Below are positions 36,188-47,947 of a DNA stretch of 64,000 bases, piece by piece. This DNA comes from Chromera velia (taxonomy: Eukaryota; Sar; Chromeraceae): assembly GCA_018398765.1 (NCBI GenBank), contig JAHBMJ010000664.1, positions 162,726-226,725 on the forward strand, written 5' to 3'. Position 1 is the first letter of the stretch; each line of letters begins with the position of its first letter. The position numbers and the translations under genes are program-made. Below the pieces are notes generated by a model. The model saw only the letters and a program-made list of their open reading frames with translations, had not been told where the DNA came from and made no database searches.

Positions 36188-37822
36188 AGATCCACTTTTC
36201 TCTTCTGTCGTCTTGACAACCCCCCAGTGTGTGTACGTACGTGCTTCCCCGATGGGTCCTGTCTCAGAGAACAAAGCAGTCGACTAGTAGGCGCTAAGCA
36301 ATCGGCTGACTGACTGACTAAGTGACTGACTGAGTGACTGACCTGTACAATTTGAGGAGTTCCTTCTCAGAGGGACCAACTCTCTCAGCGATTTTCTCTC
36401 TCTCCCCCTTCGACCCTTTCATGTTCCCTCCCCCTTCCACGGTCTCCATTTCCATCTCGTCTCCTCCCCTCACTCTGTTTCTCTCTTCCTCCTCCTCTGC
36501 CTGAAGAGCCTCCGCTTCCTCTGCAGCGTCTTTCTGGGCAAGTCGGTGGTACATGAGGGCCTGTGCCTGGTTCCTTTCTGCTTCAGAGAGCTTCTTCGTG
36601 TTCTCACTCGATGAGATCAACATGGCGGCCTGCCTTCTCCTCTCCTCCCTCTTCTGAGCCCTCTCCCTCCTTCTCTTCTCCTTCTGCACCAGCTCGTGGT
36701 TGCCCCCCCTCTCGACCTCGTGCCCTGTCTTCACAACGTCCTCGTTAGACGTCCCCTCATAGATCAGAAGAGGATCCATGCTGCATCCATCCATCCATCC
36801 ACCCATCCATCAGTGCATGCATGAATCACGTCAACCTGATTCAGCCATTCAGCCACACAGGCGGACGGAGGGGCAGACAGGTGTGGAAGCAGATTGGGTA
36901 ACTAACTGGCCAGAGCCGAGGATTAAGAGAGAAAAGTGTACAACATGGATTTTGTTGTGAACAAAACAACAACCAAATCCCAACTGGGGTCTAAGGCGAA
37001 GCCCTATGAATGAAGAAAAAAACTCAAATTTACTGACAGAAGACCGACAGACTGACTGACAGTGAGACTGCTTCGAACTGGTTCAGCTTTCCTCTCCACC
37101 ACCCAAGACCTTCCCAAGTCCGGGGGCTCCCAGGATCGCTGCGGTTGCCTGTTGGAAGGAAGGAAGTCATTTCAGGCAGGGAGGCAGGCAGACGTTCAGG
37201 GAGCAAGGCCGGGGGGTCAAGGAGCGAAGTTGGACGAGAGAGAGACAGAGAGCCAAGCAGGCTCACGGAGGAATTTGAAACGGATGCAACCCAAGAGTCC
37301 CAGTCAAATGAGAAAAAAGAAAAACCCGACGCACGCAAGGACAATGAGTGGACGACTGGAACCAGGGGGGCAGATCACCAAAAAGAGAGAGAATACAACG
37401 AACTCGCAGAATACACAGAAGACAGATGGATGCTTTTTTTCCGCCTGCGTTCGTGTGAAAGACAGACAGAATTCCATTCAAAGAAGAGCGAAGAGTGGGG
37501 GGAAAGTCTGTCCGTCTGTAGCTGCCTCTTTGACTGACTGACTGATAGTGAAGCAGGCAACGACGACCGTGAAGAGTGTAAGGAAGCACCAGACGAAGGG
37601 ACTCTCCCCCCAGAAGCTCAGGTGAGAGTCCAGCCACGACCCCGCAGAGAGGATACTCGTCTCCTGGTTGTACAGCGCCACTATCGGCCCAACGAAGGCG
37701 AAGAAGAGGAACGCGGCCAGAGAGTTCAGGCGGAGGAAGTCCTGCAGACATCCCATCAGTACGCGCATACAAATATTCATACACTCGCAGGACATTGCAC
37801 ACCAGACATTTCTGTCGTTTGG

Positions 37823-37853
<31 letters not shown>

Positions 37854-40463
37854 CTCGTCTTCCTCTCCCCGTCGTGGTGTCTCTGCTGTCACGAGAATGA
37901 GGCGATGAAGAGTCCCAGAATGAGAAGCAGACTCACGACAGACTCACGAATGAGAAGCGTCCCGTGATCACCCGAGGGGACCTCGCTTGTCCCTTCCGAG
38001 GGAAGCACGCCTTCAGGCAGAGGATCGCCTCGATCGCCTTCATCATCAACCACTGGACGTACCAGACCTGAAAACAGAAAAGCACAAAGGCACGCAGAGA
38101 GATAGATAGATAGATACACGCAGGGAGGCGGACAAAAGATCTTTGCAGCCGATAAGAAAAGCTGGAGAAGATCCTGGGTCCTCTTTCTTTTTTCTGCCTG
38201 GCTGCCTGCGTCGCACACGAAATTTGCAAAGAGCCTATGCATTCGTACCCCAGCCGAGCTTCCTTCCGTCCTTCCTTGCTTTCATTCCTGCCCTTGCTCC
38301 CTGCCCTCCTTCAAGCTCCTCACGTGGAGCATGAACCAGATTTTGCGCTTCCCGAGAGCCAACGCCAGCTGTGCAGGAGTGTACCCCTCGACGCTCTTCC
38401 AGCCGAGACACTCGAGACCTCCATTCCAACACTGCATGAGGAGGAGGGGGGGGAGGAGAGGAAGCAGGAGAACAGGACAAAGTCTATGAGCGAAGAGATC
38501 AGGGAACGATCGATTTGAGAAAACATCGCTGAGAGAGAAAATAGTGGCACGGTCAATCAGATCAGGAAACTCAGAGGTTTCAAGAACCAACGAAAACAGC
38601 ACACACAGAAGAAGCAGGACCTCAGGAGAATCATTCAACACTCAGCAGCAAAAAAGAACCATGCAACCATGGATTGACCCACCACTTCTGAGAGGCATTT
38701 CAGGTGCCCTCCTGCTGCTGCGTAGTGTACAGGAGTCATGCCTGCATGCGAGAGAGATACAATAGAAGGACACAATTAAAGAAATTCAAAATGCAGAAAG
38801 GAAAGGAAAGGCCGGACGGCATAGAAGGTCAAGGGAAGGAAAAAAAAAAAGCCTTACTCTTCCCCCCCTCTTCTCACTCCATGTCGCGTTTGCCAGTCCA
38901 ACAATTAGGTGCAGTATCACTCCTATCTCTGCATGGTCCTTTATTCACACTCTTCTCTCATCCGTCAGTCCTCTCCGTGGCAAACGAAAATCTCCGCACC
39001 CCAGGAACAAACGCCCAAACACAGGCCAACCAACCAACGAACCAACGAACCAACCAACGAACCGTGCAAGTCCAGATGTCCTATGAAGGCCCCTCTGTGA
39101 AGAAGCCACTGCAGCTGGTTCTCGTTCCCGAAGAAAGCAGCCATGTGCAGAGGAGTGCGACCCTGGGAGAAAGGAAAGAAGAAAGGAAGAGAATCAAGAA
39201 AGAAAAAGAATCTGTAGTCATTTGAAGAGGCATGAGAAAAACACAGACGGCCGCTATGCCTGAAGAGGGAAGGGAGGAAAGGAGAGTGAACAGAAAACAG
39301 TATCCATCAATCTGCCCATCCTGTGCACTCACCCCCTCATCCTCAAAGTGAATGTTCACTCCATGAAGCCACAGCTGCAAGCAAGAACACAGGCAGTCAT
39401 GCACCGATTCACCATTTTGTTGATGCCGCCATGAATCCATCCATCCATTCGCTCACCTAGCATGCTCCTCGTCAGCAACATCACCGGAAATATGCACGTA
39501 AACCCAGAAGAGGCATACGACCCTTATGATAGACCCGACGCAGGAAAGGACACGTACAGAGGATGAAGGACGCAGAATTTGGATTTTTCGTGCGCAGCTA
39601 TTCTGGGCATCTTTTCTTTACATCATGAATCGAAAGAGAAAAACTTGCGACGAATTCACTGGTCTTGACCTCAGAGCAGCAACTTGGCACAAAAGACGTG
39701 ACACGACAAAGTAGATGCAGCCTCTCTGAGCATCCCGGAGCCCGTCGAACCCCATCTCTCCGTTCTGATAATCAAAAGACAAAGAAACGGTTGAGAAGGG
39801 ATCATCCCAACCACACAATCTTTCTTTCTGTACATCCTCCCTCCCTCCCCCACCGACCCATTCCAGCATCCCCACAGGTTCAAACCCGTCCGTCGTGTCC
39901 TGACACACCGCCATCAGGGGCGTGGTGCAGTATCCGAGGGACACGGGGCTCTGCACTCATTTCACACAGGAACACAATGATCTTCAGCACAGTTCTTGGC
40001 GTCTCAGCAAACGCAACAGAGGAGGAAGGACGAAGAAAATGATGCTCTCACTGCAACAATGGAACTCCCAGGGCAAAGTCACAAAACCAAGTTGCGACAA
40101 TCGTGCGGAGCATTCTCAAGTGAAAAGCCGAGGACGTTTGGGAAGAAAGGGGCGGCAGTGAATCGACAGGCTGACTGAGGAGGTTCATTTCTGCTGTATC
40201 ACGGTCTCTTCCCTTCCGACTTCCTCATTGAAGACCCAAATGTTTTCCCAACTCACGTAGATGGGCTCTTGCAGGATCATCACTCTCGTCATCTTCTGTT
40301 TCTGAGGTTGCGTGTCTGTCCAGGCAATGAAGCGTTCGCACTCATTCAGGCTGTAGTTCAGAATGTCTCTATGGAGTCTCCGTGCAAACTCGTCATGGTG
40401 GTCCTTTGGAAACTCATAGTGCGGGTAGGGCAGCAGCGGCTTTCTCCGAGGATCTGCAGACAC
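30971..40463 (-). CDS. Ankyrin-repeat DHHC palmitoyltransferase with large insertion and proline-rich tail
   Basis: Predicted membrane S-acyltransferase attaching fatty acids to cysteines of partner proteins (AKR1/ZDHHC17-like layout). Reading minus: N-terminal exon 40463-~40262; ankyrin exons at ~39.9, 39.75, 39.47, 39.35, 39.16-39.07 (GRTPLHMAAFFGNENQL), 38.74-38.68 (GMTPVHYAAAGGHLKCL) and 38.43-38.33 kb; membrane segments at 38.05 and 37.75-37.56 kb (SLAAFLFFAFVGPIVAL; FVWCFLTLFTVVVACF); then a ~700-residue charged insertion (36,780-36,342 and 36.0-34.5 kb); zinc-binding exon ~33,849-33,744 (CVTCQ, HCPECGICV); catalytic exon from 33485 (KKDHHCWWLDWCIGVGN) with the next membrane segment; 32964-32825 (last membrane segment and NVTNDE, a TTxE-like motif); and 32081-30971, a proline-rich tail. 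The start exon is not certain: the ATG may lie further upstream, to ~40,765. One N sits at 33,196. Catalytic residues are intact. Confidence 0.82.
31260..31900 (-). repeat. Coding minisatellite in the palmitoyltransferase tail
   Basis: About 26-residue (78-bp) units of the form GGPAPPQGWVPGGPPPLAGG followed by SPMHTA repeat about six to eight times in frame, with shorter and variant copies at the edges. The DNA is very GC-rich. The opposite strand is also open through the array, which is a by-product of the repeat. Confidence 0.9.
33196..33196. other. Undetermined base in a poly-C run
   Basis: A single N within a long C tract (poly-G on the coding strand), at the 3' end of the catalytic DHHC exon. 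No GT donor is visible nearby, so the true exon end may be hidden here. Confidence 0.95.
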
Positions 40464-41440
40464 ACTTACGGAAGACAGGTGGGTCCTGAGATCGGTCTGC
40501 CACCTTCCTCAGCTTGCAGACGCACGGAAGCGGATGTTGAGACAAACGGCAGCAATAAGCGTTCTTCAAGATATGCACTTTCAGTCTGCCTTGTTTGTCT
40601 GGAACTGACCGGCCGCTGCAGCCATGATTGGACACTGCAAGACTCCACAAACTTATTTGCCTCGGTGGAAGTCTCACAGTAGAAAAGATCAGTGTCGCCA
40701 ACTCTCTTTGAGGAATGCAACAGGTTGACTTGGGGTAAGTTCTCTGAGGATCGATCACTTGTCAACCAATCAATCGAAGAACCGGGCAGAAAAGCCGAAA
40801 GACTTCGACTTCACAAAGAAAATCTTTGAAGATAGGATGGCACTTCTTCCTCAATTTTCTGTTCTTTTTGGCACACAGGGATTGAAGGGTTGCTTTGATC
40901 GAGAAAGTTGTGAACATCATTGTGTGAAGTTTTTGTCTCATCAATCGAAAGAAGTGAACCATCCGATAGTTTCACGATGTTCGACTCGATCCGCATCATG
41001 GATTTCGGCGCGCGGTCCCGGAAGGCAGTTGAACGCATGCACATGCACTGTATGATGATGCACAGCTTCCTATATACATATATATATAGCTCGGAAGTGC
41101 ATGCATGGGCACTCCGCATGCAGCTTCCGAGTTATACACCTGCTCTGAGACAGTTGCGAGGTTTTTTTGCTTTTTGGTGCTTTTTGAATTGTCTGTAGCA
41201 GTCTGTTTCTGTCACAACGTAACAGAGAGAGAGGAACACCCCATCGCAGTAGTGACTGGAATAAGCCACATGGACTGAGGTATTCTTTTCAGTTGTTGAA
41301 TCAGAAAACGAAAGATTCTTGAAGGCGAGACGGAGTGTATCGATAAAGAGAGACGGATTTCCGAATTTTCTTCGGACTTCCTCCTCCTCCTCCTCCTCCT
41401 CCTCAATTTTTGCCTAATTCGGGGGTCTGAACCTGAGCAG
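40464..41440. promoter_or_regulatory. Shared upstream region of palmitoyltransferase and TRAF-like gene
   Basis: The two genes diverge. A first exon of the palmitoyltransferase may lie in 40,466-40,765, where a minus-strand frame is open. A 15-16-bp-arm hairpin sits at 41,090-41,131, preceded by an alternating TATATACATATATATATA stretch that could act as a TATA region. A (TCC)n tract lies at about 41,380-41,403, just before the TRAF-like start. Confidence 0.45.
41090..41131. promoter_or_regulatory. Inverted repeat between divergent genes
   Basis: CTCGGAAGTGCATGC pairs with GCATGCAGCTTCCGAG (one unpaired base) around an 11-base loop. It could be a dyad operator-like site or form an RNA hairpin in a 5' leader. 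Function unknown. Confidence 0.75.
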
Positions 41441-43116
41441 ATGCTGTTGGTAGCTGATACCATCAGACGTCTGGGTCTTGATCGGTCCTTGGCGGCCGAG
41501 GGCTTCGAGACTCAGGCAGAGAACGCCCTCTGCTCTATCTGTCACGACTACGTCAAAGAGGCGAGGGAGACGAATTGTGAGGCCAGACACGTCTTCTGCC
41601 GCCCATGTATTGAGAGGGTCAAGCGCTCTTCTGGCAGACGCGGCCAGTGCCCCACCTGCAGAGGAGAATTCTCAGAGCTTGCCAAGCCCAGTGTTTTCAC
41701 TCTAAACCTCCTTGAGCAGGTGAAATGGAAGTGTCTGAATTTCGAGCAAGGCTGTTCATTCACAGGAACAAAGACAAATTTGGAAGAGCACCTCGACACA
41801 GAGTGCCCGGAACAGGAGACAGAATGTTCCTTCAAGGGGTGCACAGAGAAGATGCGTCGTGCCGTGATCTCGCAGCACGGCGAGACTTGTCTCTTCCGTC
41901 TCCTTCCCTGTGAGCACTGCAAGGACCAAGTGCCTTTCAACGGCACAGAAACCCACATGACGACCTGCAAGAAGTTCCCCCTCGAGTGCCCCAACAACTG
42001 TGGAGGGACGGTGCCCAGGGACACGCTGTCCTCCCACGTGGAGACGGAGTGTGAGGAGCAGGAGGTGGAGTGTGCAGTCTCTGGGTGTGGAGAGAAGGTG
42101 AAGAGGAGGGAGATGGAGGCACACGAGGAGAAAAACATGAGGAAGCACTTCCGTCTCATTGGTTTCTCTCTTCAGGCTATGCAGAAGCAGCTGCAGAAGA
42201 CTTCCACAGAGTTGGAGGGCACTCGGGCAGAGCTACAGAAGGCTACTGCTCAACTGCTAGAGGCTGAAACGGGCTTGCCAGGTATGAGGAAGAGCTGTCA
42301 TTTTTCCAGATCCGATTCGATCGCGGTGACCATAAATTTCCTCAGGCTTCCGTCATGCGTGTGATTGAGCTTGGCACAAATCCTTGATTCAATTGGCAAG
42401 CAGAATTTGAATATTCCACTCTCATCCTCGGGTGTCTGAACTTTGCTTCCCTCAGAAATTGTCGAGAGCAAAAAACTCAAGATACCTCGAGGCGCTTCCG
42501 AGAGCCAGGTCTTCCAATTCAAGGTCAGACAAATTCTTTATGGAGCCGATTCGATGCGTGTTCCTCAAACCACTTCAGAATGGTCTTTTCTCTTTAAAAT
42601 TCTTTTTGTATGGTGGATATTAGTGTCGTTTGTCTTCGCTCCTTTTGGAAGCCTTTTTGCCTTTCACCAAGCTAGCTCTCCCATCTCCTCCCTTGCTGGC
42701 ATGCTCTCAGAGCTCCTTCGCTTTGCTTGCAACTGTGACCGTTTTATTTCATCTTTACAGGGGGGAAGCTTCTGCTTGAGAGTCGAGCGTGAAACAGACA
42801 GACGCATCGGGTTCTCCTCGGAAGCTGTCTTCGGTGTCTCTTTGGTCATCAGGGCGGGGATTTCAATGAAAGACTCTCGTGCAAGCTCGAGATCGTCAAC
42901 AAGGGCATTTGGGCGTCAGCGGACATCTTCACTTGGCACGTTCGCAATGGAGTACGGTGTTGCAAGCTCGTCAAGTGTTCAGACTCCGAGCTCGGATGTG
43001 AGGCCTTGCGTGAGTCTCCTCTCGGTCCCCTCGAGTTCCATCTCTACCTCGCCTCTTTCCGTGAAAGCGGGCAAGTCCAATTTACCGGACCTGAGTACCA
43101 TGATGATGATGTCTGA
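41441..43116 (+). CDS. RING / TRAF-type zinc-finger protein with MATH-like C-terminus
   Basis: Exons 41441-42281, 42456-42523 and 42761-43116. The first ATG is in frame with a RING finger at residues ~30-75 (CSICHDYV, CEARHVFCRPCIERV, CPTCRGEF), which in this family acts as an E3 ubiquitin ligase. TRAF-type zinc fingers follow (~90-230: CLNFEQGCSFTG, ECPEQETECSFKGC, CPNNCGGTV, CEEQEVECAVSGC), then a short coiled coil (~245-280). Exon 3 starts in phase (GGSFCLRVERETDRRIG), but near 42,850 the protein-like frame shifts by one base, continuing GGDFNERLSCKLEIVNKG to a stop at 43,116; the unshifted frame is Ser-rich and ends at 43,129. With the shift corrected the end resembles a MATH/TRAF domain. 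A base missing from the GGGCGGGG run is the simplest explanation. Confidence 0.85.
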
Positions 43117-44823
43117 TGTAAGGGGTTGAATTCTAGACCGAAGCCTAAGTCACTGTCAGGACCATGGACAACCCAGTGGCAGGACACTCCAAACCGCCGC
43201 CTGCAACCGCACATGAGTAGTCAACGGACTTCAAAAAGCATTTTCAGTAATCTGCCGTAGAGATGGTGGATCTGTTTGCTCGCTTTTGAATCCAAAAGAA
43301 TCTGATACAGTGAGGAGAGTCCACCAGTGTTTTGTTGATTGAACGGACATGTATGGATCGGAGGAAGAGACGAGACTTTGTGAAGCTGTGTGCTACAGCC
43401 TGAAGTCAAATTGATTTTTTTTATTCTTTCTGAAAGGGAAGGGGATGTCAACGACAGGCCTTCAAGGTGTGGAAGAGGTCATACGCTTCGTCCTGTCCGT
43501 CTGCCTTTCTTTAAATTTGAGTGGCTTTTGTGCTGTGCAAGTTCCAGGAGGAAGACAAGCGAGCGCGTGGGAGGGGTTTGGGGCGATGAAGTAAAAACAT
43601 GTGCGTTGCCGGCGAGTGTCCACGGAGATTGATCAACAGAGTGCATGCACTTGCAGTCAGCGCGTTGTCAGACTGAGAGTCTGGAGGGCAGACATATCTG
43701 CATCTGTGCCTTTCTGATCCTTTCTGAATGAGTCTGTACGATAAGGAGTTTTTGATGCATATTGCGACTACCTCTGGTATAATCTGGTCTGTCAGCGGAA
43801 GTCTACGTATCTTTGTGCGTCAGTGTGGTGTTTGCGTGGACCCGCAAGTTTCCCTGGCTGGGGGATTCAGGCAGCACGTCTGGGAAGGGGAGTGCGAAAA
43901 ATGTGAAATAAAGAGCACGTCGGTGAAATCAGTTTCTGACGTACAGGCTTCTAACCCGTGAGGCAGGAACAGACACGCGCCAGAAGGGCATGCGTGCATA
44001 ATTTTCAAAATAGCGTTGTGTATACGTTCAGGAAGATGGGTTGCTTTCGGACAGATCATGGTAGGCGCTTAGTCTGGAGGTTGTAAGTGAAAAAGAATCG
44101 ATGCGGAGAGTGAATGGCACGCTCAGGGTGGTTGAAGCGAAAGGCATAGCATGACAGTATTTTTGCATGTTTGTTTCCTTTGGCATGAGAGTGCTTTCTA
44201 TCTGTCTTTTGAGTCTTTTTGCTCACCTTCTTTCTCTTTTCTTGCTTCGTTGTTTGCTAGGTTGTTTGGTATTCCAAAATATTATGTGTATCACCAAAGC
44301 ACACCATACAGCTTCTTCATAGACACTTCAGTTGTACCATGTATGCATTGCTAGATGCATTGAAGAGCGGCTTTTGGATTTCGTACAACAATTTGGGAAG
44401 GCGGTTTTTGTTTGTACTTTTCACCCGTCACTATAAAGAAACTTTGAATCTGTTGTGAAATTTCCGGATCAGCTGTGTTCAAAAGTATTTCAAAAGTGCA
44501 CTTCTAATTAAGATGTTTCCATGACTAGGCCATGCACACCCATGCACTGTGCATAAAAACAAAAAATAATAACTTAATTCTTTTTTTTTATGAGGGCGTA
44601 CGATTTTTCAAAGGAGAGGAAATTAAGGTTCAAAGGTATAGGCGGCATATAATAGGCAAACGATTGCATAAACGCTACTAGCATGAACAAAACTAGCTAG
44701 GAACGGAAATGAATTAAAATTTTCTTATTTCATTCTTTATAAGAGTGAAAGTTCACTGTAGGGCCTATAGTTCCATACATGGATCACTGCAGTCTTTTAG
44801 ATATAATTTAATTTTTGCTAGTA
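43117..44823. other. Non-coding stretch after the TRAF-like gene
   Basis: Several short open frames without recognisable sequence; increasingly AT-rich to the right. No RNA gene seen. Confidence 0.5.
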
Positions 44824-45213
44824 ACGTATCGTAGTCCCAGGAAAAGGTTCAAGGTTCACTTCGAAGTAATGAAACTGAATCAGGTTTAAAAACAGGTTCA
44901 AAAACAGGTTCACTTTTAATTAATAGAAACCTCATTTTTTTATATTATTTTATGCCTTTAAATTAGGCTTTAATGCATTTTTAGAACGTTTTATTATAGA
45001 ATCTATGCCTTAGTAGTGTTTTTAAATAGTTTAAATCAATATTTACACTCACATTAGGTATTAGTTTCAAGTTATTCACTGTTTTTAGTCGAAAATTAGT
45101 AATCAAAAAAGCCTGAAAAAATTGGAAAATGTCATAATTAAATTTAATATATGATCGTATTAATCATGCCAATTTAGTTAACATAAGATCATCACAGCGT
45201 TTCTTTCTTTCTT

Positions 45214-46023
45214 TCATCTGCTCACCGGTTGCCCTGCGGCCCCCGCTCCCCCCCTCCCTCTCCATACACCGCCGCCTCTTTCACCTGCTGCTCCCGGCCC
45301 GGCCTGTTGCCCCCCTTTCTGCTCCCCCCCATGGCCCCCACCACTCTTAGCTACTGCGGGTGGCACCCAAACATCTACGTTTACATTCATTCCCACCTTT
45401 TGCAACACGAAATCGGATTGAAACTCTGTTTTTGAATATTCATCAGTGTACCTGATCATGTGAATTAGCAATATTGTATCACCTGCTTTCTATTTCGTAC
45501 GAGGAGCAACATTCTTGTTCAACCTCCCTCTTATCTACTTCGGAGCCTGCCTGGTGTTGTACTCAGTCCCCATGTATAAAATTTCTAACCATCGTACCGT
45601 TATCGTTGGAACCCTCCTCTTAGAAAAGGTGTACACAATCTCAAGTTTTCCCTGCATACCGACAAAGAGAACGTTTGGCCCGCAGCAGAATATCAACACA
45701 TCACCCCTTTTAGGGTGCTGGTAGCTCTGCAGAACCGTTGTGTCACGGCGGGAGGGGCNNNNNNNNNNNNNNCCCCTGCAGCGGCAGCCCAGGCCTCCCT
45801 CCACTTACTTAGAATTTTTTTCAACAAAAAGAATGAAAAAGGGTTGTACAGTAAAAGAAGTTGGACCCATGGGTAGCCCTCTTGTAGCTAGGAGTTCAAA
45901 AAAAAAGATCCGGAGACGGCAGTAGCGGAAGCAAGCAAAGGGACTGCTGCCGGTATAAGTCTGAAGCAGCCCTTCCAAAAAGACATTGTCAATTACACTG
46001 TCGTGCAGACTGCTGTCAAACAA
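45214..46023 (-). pseudogene. Open frames inside the hAT-like element, unknown
   Basis: Minus-strand frames at 46023-45805 (NVFLEGLLQTYTGSSPFA), 45804-45535 (YQHPKRGDVLIFCCGPN, interrupted by the N gap) and 45471-45214 (DEYSKTEFQSDFVLQKVG, then a Gly-rich tail). They could be exons of a carried or decayed gene. No catalytic motif is visible. Confidence 0.3.
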
Positions 46024-46140
46024 ACTCTATACTTCCTCATTCCTTTAGTGGAGACTGTCCGTTTTGATGTGGGGCCTTGCAAGTGGAAAACTTCTAGGGA
46101 AAACTTAGTAAGTCACGTGTACTTCTTCACTTCTGTAACC

Positions 46141-46164
46141 GTCAGCATGAGTTTTCATGCTGAC
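46141..46164. repeat. Perfect hairpin inside the hAT-like element
   Basis: GTCAGCATGA, loop GTTT, TCATGCTGAC: 10-bp arms. Several more ATGCTGACAT-like words follow to 46,190, close to the right end of the element. Confidence 0.8.
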
Positions 46165-46435
46165 ATATGATGCTAACATATGCTGACATGCGTCTATCCG
46201 ACACAATAGATTGAACCGGCTGGGAACAGTTGCTGTGCGCGCGGCTCCGGCTCCTTATTTCACCTATATCGGCCGCGGGCGGCGCGGGCCTGGCTAGCCT
46301 TGTGCCAGTGGCCGCGCGTCTGGCCTCTAAAACAGGTTTAAAACAGGTTTAACAGGTTCAAAACAGGTTCAACAGGTTCACTTTTTCAGATTTGAACCTT
46401 TTTTTAATGAACCTTTTCCCAGCCCTAACGTATCG

Positions 46436-47947
46436 GGTAAACCTTATACTACAACTGTACAACATGTATAGGCCAAGTTACGGCCTAAGTATAGAGACTA
46501 CCAATGATGTAGCCAATGATATAGATTGAATATTATTATAGTGTATTTATACATTAGAATCTACGTAGGAATCTTAGGCTACGTTAGCTAACACAGCGCC
46601 TATAACAAATAACCTACCAGCAGTCTGAGAAACTAAGTAGCTAGCTGATCACTAAGATGAACAATTCATTGAATCTAACATTCAAAGTTGAATACACACC
46701 TCATAATATGTAAATTATATAATTGGGAATGTTGGGGGAATTTAGCTATGGCCTGATCTAGGATTTAGTTTTAAATTCTCCGGAAAGTGGTTTAATCTAG
46801 GGTTTAATTAGATATATGTCCAAAAACTTCTTAGAACTATCTTGATATAAGTCCTAGAAAGTCTCAGTTATTATGAATCATCCTTGTTTATACCTACTAA
46901 TTAACGTCTGGCTTGTGTATGCTTATGTGCGTCGTGGGCCAGCCTCGTCCCTCGTAGTACAAGCAGTGCACCGCCCGTGCAGTTCATGTTAGTCGGCCCA
47001 AAATCGTATGCGTGCAGGCCTGTCACATTCGCTGACGTATAGCGACTGGTCGATCGATGTGTATTCTCACACTTAAAGAGTGTAATATCATCATCTTTAT
47101 TTTGTGATTGTGCTTAGTAATCGACTGATCGATCGATACTCCCCCTTACTGATGGAGTCCTACTTGCATGAATCTGTCAGCTGAGCCCACGTACAGTCGT
47201 TTCTACACCTTCCTAGTTCTTATCAGTAGTTTGCGCTCTTTGCGTAGAAAATGATGAGACCACGTTTTTATCCCATTTATATGAACTAGTATATGAATGG
47301 AGTGATCAAATGAATTGAGACGATTAGAGACGGACCCCAGACGGTTATAGCCAGTGAGCCACTACGGGGCATCGCATACATTATGTAACACTTTATAGGT
47401 TAGTAAACCAAAGTTTTTAGCCAGGTTTTTCTAAAGATTTTTAGACAAATGTCGACCTCCATTATTATGTGGCATTTATTACTAGATTTATCATTCTTTT
47501 GATTAGTAAACACGGGTATTAATTTACTTATCAACGTTTTGGGGTAGAAAAAAAAAAGCTTTCCTTTTTTAAAGTTTGAATTCATGCATGGAGAAACCTC
47601 TCTTTTTGCTAAAACACAGTCTTTCACTTGTGTACAACGATAATAATGCAAAACACATTTGTCTTGGCTGTGCTTTGACAAGAAAACCTTCTTTCCGTTG
47701 CTAAACTTTTGAACAATCCTGCTGTCTGCGTCCAGAGGATTCTCCCCCATTCAAAGTTGGACCATTTGCTTGACAGACCGATTTTGAGACCTTTCACCAA
47801 AATTTCTCTTCCATCCTTCGAGCGGAAATCTGGCCATTGGAAGGGTTCAAATGACAGTCAAAAAATTAACCAGTTTTTGGAGACGCTGGCTCAGAATCTG
47901 CACCGCTGGATACCTGCAAGGTAGGTACTCCATCAATTGACGTGTCT
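46436..47947. other. AT-rich non-coding stretch right of the hAT-like element
   Basis: No gene is supported. A plus-strand frame at 47,709-47,924 includes QKINQFLETLAQNLHRWIPA and ends near CTGCAAG|GTAGGT, which resembles an exon with donor, but no partner exon was found. The right part may be the 3' untranslated region of the minus-strand gene ending at 47,948. Confidence 0.45.

Larger units (their letters stand above)
44832..46427. mobile_element. hAT-like DNA transposon, non-autonomous or decayed, with 8-bp target duplication
   Basis: The left end is TAGTCCCAGGAAAAGGTTCA; the reverse complement of the right end is TAGGGCTGGGAAAAGGTTCA. The flanks carry a perfect 8-bp duplication, ACGTATCG, at 44824-44831 and 46428-46435. 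TAGGG-type ends with 8-bp duplications are typical of hAT elements. Subterminal CAGGTTCA/CAGGTTTAAA motifs repeat near both ends, as is usual for hAT transposase binding regions. Length is 1,596 bases including a gap of 14 Ns (45759-45772). The interior has minus-strand open frames but no recognised transposase, so it was probably mobilised in trans. Confidence 0.85.
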
